Assembly (NCBI GenBank): GCA_000697335.1
Contig: JNEM01016058.1
Location: 1-36,084, forward strand
DNA: 36,084 nucleotides
From: Conidiobolus incongruus B7586
Lineage: Eukaryota; Entomophthoromycota; Entomophthoromycetes; Entomophthorales; Conidiobolaceae
Direction of reading: 5' to 3'
This document shows, piece after piece, positions 10,571 through 18,632 of this stretch; the stretch's first letter is position 1; the number at the start of each line of letters is the position of its first letter. The translations under genes were made by a program, and so were the position numbers. The notes below the pieces were generated by a model. The model was not told the origin of the DNA, ran no database searches, and saw nothing but the letters and a program-made list of their open reading frames with translations.

Positions 10571-11056
10571 ATGAAATTGAGTTTGCTTGCTATCATTCCT
10601 GCTATTCTCTCCCCCATTGCTGCCCAAGCTGCTAAGAAGTGTGCTGCTCAAAATGTTGTCGATAAATGTGTCAGTGACGCTGAAGCTGCCATTAACCGCT
10701 GTGGTGACGATGCTGCTTGCACATGTGAAAAGCACCAAGCCTTATTGCAATGTTACATCAACTGCCCCGACGACGAAGTTAACAAGGGTAAAGCTAAGCT
10801 CCAACAATCTCAAGTCGATATTTACTGTAATGTTCCCGGCGCCAAGAAGCCCACTTCCACCGCTACTAGCGCTTCTGAAAAGACTAGTGCCACCGGTTCT
10901 GCTTCCGATGCCTCTAAGTCCTCCGGCTCCAAAGACTCTGGCAACAAGACCGAATCTGAATCCAACTCCCAAAACAAGACTGGCGATGCCTCCTCCCAAT
11001 TCGCCAGCGCTTCCTTCCTCGCTCTCTCATTAGGTATTGTCGCTGCCTTCTTATAA
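10571..11056 (+). CDS. Cys-rich GPI-anchored cell-surface protein (161 aa)
   Basis: Single exon from ATG 10571; an in-frame TTG at 10559 is not the start. Residues 1-20 are a signal peptide (MKLSLLAIIPAILSPIAAQA). A compact domain (about 21-92) has eight cysteines spaced C-x8-C-x10-C-x5-C-x-C-x8-C-x3-C-x20-C. Its GDDAACTC core recalls CFEM-type and fungal 'GPI-anchored serine-threonine-rich' proteins, though the spacing is not a strict CFEM match. A Ser/Thr/Lys-rich stalk (about 93-140) with NKT sequons follows, then a hydrophobic C-terminus (FLALSLGIVAAFL) typical of a GPI signal. The protein should sit on the plasma membrane or wall. Codons are strongly C-ending (GCC, AAG, TCC, GGC) in an otherwise very AT-rich region, which suggests high expression and not foreign origin. 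TATA and CCAAT boxes precede it. Confidence 0.85.
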   Translation: MKLSLLAIIPAILSPIAAQAAKKCAAQNVVDKCVSDAEAAINRCGDDAACTCEKHQALLQCYINCPDDEVNKGKAKLQQSQVDIYCNVPGAKKPTSTATSASEKTSATGSASDASKSSGSKDSGNKTESESNSQNKTGDASSQFASASFLALSLGIVAAFL

Positions 11057-12173
11057 TTCTGGAATTAACTTTATCAATCAATCATTCATACTTTAAAAAA
11101 TATAATTAATATAATTATACTTAGTTGAGCTATATTTAATATACCAATATATCATCATATTTATTTTAGCAATTTTTATTTATTTTCTTTTTTTTATAAT
11201 TTTTTTATCAGAAATTAATCTTATTCAAATATATTTAACATCTAATTTCATATCTATTAATCATACTATATTCTCAAAATTATATTTTATGCTAAAAACG
11301 CCGCAATAATACCAGATATCATTCAATAACTAATATTTATTTATAATATATTTTTTTTATCCAATTATCCTCAATTTGAATTTGCCATATTTTTACTTAC
11401 CAGTTTATATTAAATTTTAGGTTATTTAAAATTATAAGAGGATTTAAAAATTTTGTGTAATGTTTATAAAATTTGATAAAGTATACAAGATAAAAATAAG
11501 TGGTTCAAATTATTGGAAAATAAATAATCATAATAATAAGTATGTTAAAATTTAATAATTCCTAGTTATAATAAATTTTTGATTAAATATTTTCTAAACA
11601 ACTTTGAGCTCATAGAAATCTTTTTAATCAATGTATAATCATAATTTAATAAAATCTTGATATAAAAATTTTTTTTATAAATTCAAAATTGAATTAAAAA
11701 TGATTTTCTCTATTAATCTCAATTATAGTGAATATTCTATTTTGTATTATATTATTATTATTATTACTATTGGTTAAAAATCAATATCTGACTATTATCA
11801 AATATTGAAATAAGTAAAATCCTAATTATTAATTAAACTTAATAGTTAATATTTACAAAATTTAGTTAAATCCATAAAATTTCAAATTTTTATATTAAAC
11901 AAATATTTCAATGCTTAATGATTTTATTCAAGATTAAAACTATGTATTCTATTAATCAATAATGATATTTATTGGATTAAAAATTATTAAATAATTATCA
12001 AATGAAAAAATATTCTAAATCAATATTAATCGTTGAATAATTTCAAAATTCTAAAAAATAATAATGGAATAAAATACTAGGTATAAATATCAATTTTTAA
12101 AAGGAAACACAATTGATTATACAACAAGCAAACTAAAAAATATTATTTATAAACCTATACTAAAATAAATAAA
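11057..12173. other. Intergenic spacer between convergent genes
   Basis: AT-rich, with 3' regions of the GPI-protein gene (plus) and TFC1 (minus). It contains a short (TTA)n run near 11750. Nothing else seen. Confidence 0.65.
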
Positions 12174-14063
12174 TTAATTGTCAATATCCATATCATTATC
12201 CTCATTTCGATCGTGATTCCCATCAGTTGCAAGTTGGGATTGATTATTATCTAAGTGCAACTGGTCATCGTCAGTATCCTGATCGTCATCCTCCTCGTAA
12301 TCTTCATCATCGTCGTCGATGTGATTGGAAGGCATTGCGGTGGGTGCTTCGTACTCCATATCACCATCGTCATCCGATCCAAACACGTTGGCATACTGTT
12401 CTGAGTCTTCGAAATCCATGGTAAATGGGTTGTCGCTGGGGTTAAGAGTGAGTTGGCCCATGAATTGATCAATGTGAGTATTGTTCATAGGTCGTCGGAA
12501 TGCGTCGAATGGGTTGGATTCAGCTTGAGTGATGAAGGAGGTTTCACTAGCGGCTATGGGATTGGAATGAGACAACGGCGTTTCAACATTACTGGCAACT
12601 ACTGATGCGACCTTGGGCTTCTGGCTGCTTTGCTTCTGATTCTGCTGGTACTTCATCTTGTCGTAGTCCCACTTCTTCACGAGGATCTCTTCGTCGGTGT
12701 CTTCGTGATTCGCTATCTCTTCCGGCGTTTCGAGGATGGCTTTAACTAGTTTGCGGATCTTGCGGGTGATCGCGTGATGATACCACCCTGAAGTCTCATC
12801 ACATTCGCTGCGAAGGCCGTAGTTGGAATCAATATAGCGTCTTACTCTAGGGTGAATAATATCAGAGTATTGGTATTGGGATCTGAGAGTATGTGAAGGA
12901 GAATCGAAGATGAAGCTATAATCCTGATGACTAGTTTCTTGGAGCTCTTTGCTTTCAACTGATTCTCGAGGTTCAATGGCCAGTTTACGTTTTGCACGAG
13001 TAATTTGACGTTGTACAGCGATTGATCGAATGTCCAACACCTGATAGAACCTTGCATCAATATGTTCTTTGGGATTATAACCGTAGCGAACCCAGCAATC
13101 GCGCCATGGACCATTACTCATCAGATAAGCGACTTGAGGTAATAAACGTTCATAAATAATCCTCTTTTGCTTAGGGATTTTGCTCATAAAAGAATGACGT
13201 GCCCACACTGGACGTTCTTGAAACAATTCCTGAGCCTTTTCAAGTAAAGCTGACGGTATAGACGAGCGATGTGCCAAAAGTTGTGGAGATGGCCCCAAAG
13301 GAATATTATCATCGTCAAATTTTCTTACCAACATGAGAATTTTCGTACTCTTGCGCATATTTTGGTATTTGACAGAGTAGCTAGAACCATCTGCAGACTT
13401 TACCATCACCTTTTTCAAACTGGGAGCTTGCTGGAACTTATAGTCGAAATAGTTTTCCGTTCTGGAGAATATGGGAGGAGGTATGAGTGGTAAATTTAAA
13501 TTGGAAATATCCATATCCAGCCACAGGTTTCCTTGCATAATGAGATCTTCTGGCTTTCCAGAGATAATGGCCTTCGTGAGCGGAATAGCTGGATGGTTCC
13601 TAGAGCATATATACTGGAAATCGGCTAAACTACGAAATTTCAAAGTGTTGTTAATCAGACCGACGACTTCGCCGTCTATGCTCAAAGTCTCCCCCTGTTC
13701 CAAATCCTCTTCAGTAGGAAACTCGCTATTTGCTTCCAAAATTCTAGTATCTCGAATCCTCTTCCTAATCCTCACTCTCCTAGTCACCTTCAACAAAAAC
13801 TTCCTCGTATCGATATTATCACCACTTATCGGGTGGCTCAAAGGGTCCTGAGGTCTATACCTCAAGTCGAAAGCTCCCTGCCCCACAAAACTCTTAGTCA
13901 AGTTCTCAATCCCGCCTAAAGTTTCTAAACACTTGTTTAAGTTTCTGATATATCCGGGATATTCAACGTTAAATAGGAAAACGTTGGGTAGCTTTTGTTG
14001 GTCGGCTTTGTCGTAATCAGGTAACTGTATGGAATTTTGGAGATTGTTGGGAGGATCTGACAT
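12174..14063 (-). CDS. TFC1: Transcription factor IIIC subunit 5 / tau95 (629 aa)
   Basis: Intronless, ATG at 14063, TAA stop. TFIIIC recruits TFIIIB and RNA polymerase III to tRNA and 5S genes; this subunit contacts the A-box side. The N-terminal domain (about 28-150), which pairs with the Tfc7/tau55 subunit, shows VFLFNVEYPGYIRNL, LETLGG, LRYRPQDPLSHPISGD and FLLKVTRRVRI. The central DNA-binding domain (about 285-345) shows RPVWARHSF and LLPQVAYLMSNGPWRDCWVRYGYNPKE followed by ARFYQVLDIR, a near-diagnostic match to Tfc1/Sfc1/GTF3C5. The C-terminus (about 548-629) is a long Asp/Glu tail, as in other family members. Length is normal (yeast Tfc1 649 aa). The next gene upstream on the same strand ends 542 bases away. 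Confidence 0.94.
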   Translation of the reverse strand: MSDPPNNLQNSIQLPDYDKADQQKLPNVFLFNVEYPGYIRNLNKCLETLGGIENLTKSFVGQGAFDLRYRPQDPLSHPISGDNIDTRKFLLKVTRRVRIRKRIRDTRILEANSEFPTEEDLEQGETLSIDGEVVGLINNTLKFRSLADFQYICSRNHPAIPLTKAIISGKPEDLIMQGNLWLDMDISNLNLPLIPPPIFSRTENYFDYKFQQAPSLKKVMVKSADGSSYSVKYQNMRKSTKILMLVRKFDDDNIPLGPSPQLLAHRSSIPSALLEKAQELFQERPVWARHSFMSKIPKQKRIIYERLLPQVAYLMSNGPWRDCWVRYGYNPKEHIDARFYQVLDIRSIAVQRQITRAKRKLAIEPRESVESKELQETSHQDYSFIFDSPSHTLRSQYQYSDIIHPRVRRYIDSNYGLRSECDETSGWYHHAITRKIRKLVKAILETPEEIANHEDTDEEILVKKWDYDKMKYQQNQKQSSQKPKVASVVASNVETPLSHSNPIAASETSFITQAESNPFDAFRRPMNNTHIDQFMGQLTLNPSDNPFTMDFEDSEQYANVFGSDDDGDMEYEAPTAMPSNHIDDDDEDYEEDDDQDTDDDQLHLDNNQSQLATDGNHDRNEDNDMDIDN

Positions 14064-14605
14064 TTTATTTCAAGAAATTTTTAGAGTTAATTAAGGAGAA
14101 TTAATTTCATAAAATATTCGTATTATTTTCTTGATTATTGATTTAATTAGTGACGATGATTTGAAATGTTGCGACTGATAATAAATTTTATAGGAATATA
14201 TGGTAAAATTAATATTATGGGATTTGAATCACAAACTTGAAAAAAGTTAGAATTAACAAAATGATTAATTATAGATTGAAGATTCAATAATTGAAACAAA
14301 ATTTTGAATATTTTATTTGGAATTAATACAGAATAATGTCAAAATGACACAGAAGTAAGCTTAGGTTAGTATATTTTCAATATGTTAGAATGAAAATAAA
14401 AATAACGAATTTTTAATAATCTTTTAAATATGAGTGAAATGATCATTGAGTACTTTATATTTGATCACTGGTAATTAGATTTTAAAGTATTTGAAAGAAA
14501 AAAAATAATGCATAATGACTCTGTTATTATATGTTGAATAGATTAAAAATATCCGCTAGAAATTCATAAATATAAATTATTGAAAATAATGAAGATATAA
14601 TGAAT
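14064..14605. other. Spacer with the presumed TFC1 promoter
   Basis: Upstream region of TFC1 (minus strand) and downstream region of the ZCCHC10-like gene. No TATA box or other recognisable element. Confidence 0.6.
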
Positions 14606-15339
14606 TTAATCCCTTCTAGTATACTTCCTCTTGGGAGATTCGGTGTCTGATTCGTAGGATGACGATGAGGATTGGGATACAGATCTAGAGTTGGATCTTG
14701 ATCTAGACCTCGAGCTTGAAGAATATGAGGAAGACGAACTACGACTACGACTACTTCTAGTAGATCTAGAATAGTCAGATCTATCGCTCTCCGATCGCGA
14801 ACTAGAACGCGAGCTAACGGACGAGGATCTAAATTTCAATTAATTATCACTTCATTAAATAATTTAAGGTTGAATTTACCTTTCTCTCTTTTTTACATTT
14901 CCATCCCTAAATAACCATCATTAAAAACCAACCAAAAATAATTAATTTAACAAATTACTCATTCTTCAAAATACTCTCACTTGGTAATGGCAACGGTTTA
15001 TCAATCTGTTTGGTTCTAGTAGGTCTCGAAACGTAAACTCTTTCGTTTTTACATTCATAAGTCTATACCTAATATTAACATTGTAATTTTTTAATGAATT
15101 TTAGAATGTTACCCAGTGACCAAATTGTAAACATTTCTAAAACTTTATTAATTGTAAATTCTATTAAAATATAATCAGTTATTTACTTGACATTGAGTTC
15201 CTTCACCACTCGCTCTGTTATTAGTATTGGATTTGCCTAAATTACGATATCTAAAAAATATTGATAAATGCATTATAATAGTTTGCTGAATGAATTACTT
15301 GTAACTAGGTAAATTTTTTCTGAAATTGTTATAACTCAT
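14606..15339 (-). CDS. ZCCHC10: ZCCHC10-like zinc-knuckle protein with SR tail (160 aa, six exons)
   Basis: Minus-strand exons, in order of translation: 15299-15339, 15187-15250, 15113-15136, 14959-15062, 14880-14906 and 14606-14828. They join to 161 codons with TAA. Introns are 48-52 nt; exons 3 and 5 are only 24 and 27 nt. The core (about 31-60) reads [20 protein letters not shown] followed by VYVSRPTRTKQ. This is the CCHC knuckle of ZCCHC10 (C-x2-C-x4-H-x4-C) with its conserved flank, where the human protein has [15 protein letters not shown]. The last exon encodes an almost pure Ser/Arg tract (about 89-148), ending ESPKRKYTRRD. ZCCHC10 proteins have a Ser-rich tail, and SR tracts are typical of splicing or RNA-binding factors, so a nuclear RNA-linked role is inferred. 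Confidence 0.88.
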
Positions 15340-15896
15340 TTTTGATTTGGATAATAGTAATTGAAATTCGATGGTTGACTTGAAATATTAAATTTAGTAT
15401 TTTTAATATTGAAAATAATAATTATGGGATTGAATTCAATCTTAAAAAGTGACAAAAATTGTGATTTATCATATATAGATACATATAACATAATTGATTA
15501 AAATATTCAAAAAAATATGAATATAAAAGATAAATTATTGAAACTTTAGTAAAATTATCACGTGTTATTTCTTTCTTAACAATCGTTTAACTCGATTTTA
15601 TCCCTTGTAATCATTATAGTTCTTTCGAAATTTTTCAATCAGTCAAAAAAAAAAACTTTCAATGAAATAATAATGAAACAGATAATGAAAATTATTTATT
15701 GATTTAAAATTACATTTGTATAATTGTTAATGTTGTTGAATATATTGAATTGTTACAAAAATTTACCGTTGATTAAAAGTTAGAGTGATGGTTCGAAATA
15801 CATTGGTTAGAATTTAAATGAAAATATGATGACGTGGCTTAAAGCATATATGAAATAAAAGTTATGTTCTAATAATACAAAAAACTACCAAACAAT
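15340..15896. other. Spacer with the presumed ZCCHC10 promoter
   Basis: Separates two minus-strand genes. It contains an E-box palindrome (15559) and a TGACGTGG bZIP-like word at 15830-15837. No reading frame of interest. Confidence 0.6.
15559..15564. promoter_or_regulatory. CACGTG E-box
   Basis: Palindromic CACGTG, 220 bases upstream of the ZCCHC10-like start. This is the Cbf1/bHLH site in fungi. A six-base word can occur by chance, but GC-rich palindromes are rare in this AT-rich spacer. Confidence 0.35.
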
Positions 15897-17102
15897 CTAA
15901 TCCCTATATACATTACCCTCAAACCAATCTCTATAAACCAGCTCTTCTTTATCCGTTGGCAGTGGCACCAACGCAGTTTGCACCTTTTTATCATTTTTCA
16001 AATCCCTAAAAAATTCACAATCCCTGTTGAGAGGGTACTCACCCGAAGGTATCTTACTTGGTTCCAAACGTCCTTGATTATCAAAAATATTGGGAGGGAA
16101 CTCCTGTAATTTGTTAAAAATATCGGGAATGTCTAAATCGTTGATTTTGGGATGACAATCAATGTCCAGCTGGGATCCTTCGTTTAAATGGAATTGAACT
16201 CGGTCGTCATTTGGGATGAAGCTGATGTCGTTGAAGATAGTGTCGTGGGCTTTGGTGGGGCTGAGAGCGAGTCGGTTGCGCTGTGTAGGCTTTGTATATG
16301 GTAGCAATCGCTTTGTAGCAAGAGTTTTTAATGGATTATAGCAAGGTTTTGTCGGCGTATTCATATTCTGAATTGGCGAGATCTTGTGAATTTGGCCCAT
16401 TTTGCAAGGTGACCGTATCGGTGTGAAGCGGTTGAAATTGGGACGTTTTGGCATATTCGTCTGATTTTGATGCATCATTTGAATGATTATATTGTCATTT
16501 TCGTCACTTGAACCTTTTGAGAAATTTAAACTGGTGGAAAATTTGGGGAGTTTGTCCTTAGCGGGTGTGGATGTCATTGGTTGACCATAGGTTTGTAATT
16601 TGCCATCCTTGTCAAAATTATTATCATTTTTTGTTGAAACAAAATTGTTAGTAAATTTAGACAGCTTAGTCTTGGTAGGTGTCGAAGTAGTAAGTCTGGG
16701 CTCGTTTGTGGGCGAATTCTCCTCGAACGAAAAGTAGATTTCATTTGATTCTGTACTACTTAACTTTTGGCAATCACTACGATCCGTTGCAGTATGAAAC
16801 GTATCCTGACTCGGATCAATTTCCCCCAGACTTACCCCTATAAAATCTGGTAAGGTAATATCTGCCAAATTATTCTATACTTCCTGATTAATAGAAGACT
16901 TTACTAAATTTTTAATAATTCTTACACTTTCAGCTCTGGATTGAAGCGGATTCAAATAACAACCCACCGGCGACGCGGCCTTCAATTTGGGAACTTCACC
17001 TAAGTTGGCAGGTTTTGTGGGATGGGCATTCAAGTACCCCAATAAACTCACTTCTTCTTCTGGCTTAATTAGTTGACTTTTGAAACTGGATGGCTGATTC
17101 AT
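15897..17102 (-). CDS. Unrecognised protein with many CDK-type sites (384 aa, two exons)
   Basis: Exon 1 is 16926-17102 and exon 2 is 15897-16874. Both lie in one frame, and a TAG between them falls inside a 51-nt intron with a GTAAGA donor, a TATTAATC branch-like word and a TATAG acceptor. Splicing keeps the frame (AES|NNLADITL). The protein is low in complexity and probably disordered. It has at least five full (S/T)PxK CDK sites: TPTK and TPAK (about 125 and 163), SPCK (about 216), TPTK (about 231) and SPTK (about 265), plus ISPIQ. Two similar units, TSTPTKTKLSKF and TSTPAKDKLPKF, lie about 38 residues apart. A more ordered C-terminus (DIPDIFNKLQEFPPNIFDNQ, then CEFFRDLKND) may be a binding motif. 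RLAL at the last CDK site could be a destruction box. I recognise no family. A cell-cycle substrate or kinetochore/spindle regulator is my guess. Confidence 0.8.
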
Positions 17103-17274
17103 ATTATATTAAATTAGCAGTCAATTTTGGGATATTTATTTATTATGGAGTTTTGTGATTTTATTGTTGAACAATTGTAATCCAATAGATATAATTATAG
17201 CTGGTATTTAGGTTTTATGGGATTGACTATTTTGTTGATGAATAGATTGAAATGATTGGCTAATTTGAGCTCAT

Positions 17275-17281
17275 TTTCGTG
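17275..17281 (-). promoter_or_regulatory. SCB-like CACGAAA element
   Basis: On the minus strand this reads CACGAAA, the core bound by Swi4/Swi6 (SBF) in yeasts, 173 bases before the ATG of the CDK-site gene. A reverse CCAAT (AGCCAAT on the minus strand, about 17255-17261) lies just next to it. The motif alone is short. Confidence 0.35.
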
Positions 17282-18217
17282 TAAAAAATCTGATATATTA
17301 ACCAAAATAATACAGATTCAAAATTAATAAAACAAAATATTGGGATTAATATTTATATAAAATTTTAAAAATATAACAAATTAACCAATGAATTCAAATT
17401 TCAGTAAATACGATTCTAATTAGAATATATAGTTGAGCTTCAAAATTAATTATACATTTATTGAGCATATTTTTCTATTTGAATCTGATGACTAAAAATT
17501 TATTAAATTCAAAGTAATAATTGCAAGAATAAACAAAAGTAAAAATCAAATATAGAACATTAATAAATATATCAAAGTTGATTAATTTTTTAAAACAATG
17601 TTCAAAATAATCATTATTTTTTGTCAATAATTTAATTTGACAATTCCACTAAAAAATAATATCTATAGAAATTAAATTATATTTATAATTTGAAAAAAGT
17701 CATTGATAAAATGGAACAATAGCAATAATGTTTAAAAAAATCGATAATATAAACTCAAAAATCGCTTTGAAATGGAATAATTTTTTTAATAATGTTGACC
17801 CATCTTGAGTTTTATATGGAGTTTGAAATGTTACCAGAACATTGCTTAAATAATATAAATTCGGATGCGTGTTTCAAACAATGATATTAATTGAAATACT
17901 ATTATTAAATTGAAATAATGTCGCACCCACTTTCAAGCACAGCCAAATTTGAATCATTTACATCGTTTTCTTAAATGAATACGGCTATAATCTTTGTTCA
18001 TTAATAATTAATTGTAAATATATGAGATTTTATTAATTTATAAAGTGTTTAATTATAATAATTAAGAAATATGTTATCAGATATTAATCCTCATGTATTT
18101 CAAAGTAATAATTCAAAAGATATGATATAAAGTTATTACATATACATGGACAAAAATTGTATAACTTGGGATATTATTTTTCCTTTATCCTCAAATTCTT
18201 GTGGATTGAACAATTAG

Positions 18218-18301
18218 CCAATCAAACCGCTTCATGAAATTCAACCAATCACAAATTTAAGCAACACCATACGCGAAACTTTCATTCGGAATAATGATTG
18301 G
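18218..18301 (+). promoter_or_regulatory. CCAAT boxes upstream of CTF4
   Basis: CCAAT at 18218-18222 and 18245-18249, and its reverse ATTGG at 18297-18301, within a noticeably less AT-rich patch 330-415 bases before the CTF4 start. They flank the ACGCGAAA word at 18271. Confidence 0.45.
18271..18278 (+). promoter_or_regulatory. MCB/SCB-like ACGCGAAA element
   Basis: ACGCGAAA combines the ACGCG core of the MBF site with the CGAAA of the SBF site and resembles E2F sites. It sits between CCAAT boxes, 362 bases upstream of CTF4. Replication genes are classic MBF targets in fungi. Confidence 0.45.
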
Positions 18302-18632
18302 GTCAATCCTACTCCCATAATCCTTGGTAAAAAATAACAAATTAATAATTTTTTTTGTATTGAGTAATTGTTATTCATCAAAGATTTATCAGAACATTCG
18401 AATATTAAACTGATAAAAAAGACTTTAAAGAAAATAAATCAAGTTAAATAAAAGAAAAAAGAAGGAAATTTAATAATAACTTCAGGAAAATTGATTAGGT
18501 AATCTAATTATTATCATTTATTATCACTATCTTATTATATATATATATAATTTACTAATATATTTCATTTATATAGATATCAAATTATATTAGAACTATT
18601 TCAATTTCAATTCCAAATTACTCAGTTAAAAT

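Larger units (their letters stand above)
17103..18632. other. Divergent promoter region between the CDK-site gene and CTF4
   Basis: About 1.5 kb of spacer between two divergently transcribed genes. Its ends carry raised-GC patches with CCAAT boxes and G1/S-like words (listed separately). The middle is plain AT-rich DNA, with one less AT-rich stretch near 17860-17990 in which I see no gene. Confidence 0.6.

Noticed and set aside
10268-10738. 156-codon minus-strand ORF over the GPI-protein promoter and 5' end
   Set aside because: It overlaps the promoter elements and a well-supported plus-strand gene, has no recognisable domain, and is Leu/Ile/Asn-rich, as expected from the reverse of AT-rich promoter DNA.
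10587-11033. 148-codon alternative-frame ORF inside the GPI-protein gene
   Set aside because: This is a by-product of the GC-rich, C-ending codons of the true gene. It has no domain and no start context.
13471-13851. 126-codon plus-strand ORF antisense to TFC1
   Set aside because: Antisense shadow of a conserved domain; no homology pattern of its own.
16856-16880. A 19-nt intron GTATAG...GGCAG at the same stop
   Set aside because: Far too short to be spliced, and it would break the frame.
15897-17102. Recoding of UAG as a sense codon to join the two ORFs
   Set aside because: The same gene ends in TAG and no other gene here contains an internal TAG. A standard 51-nt intron explains the interruption.
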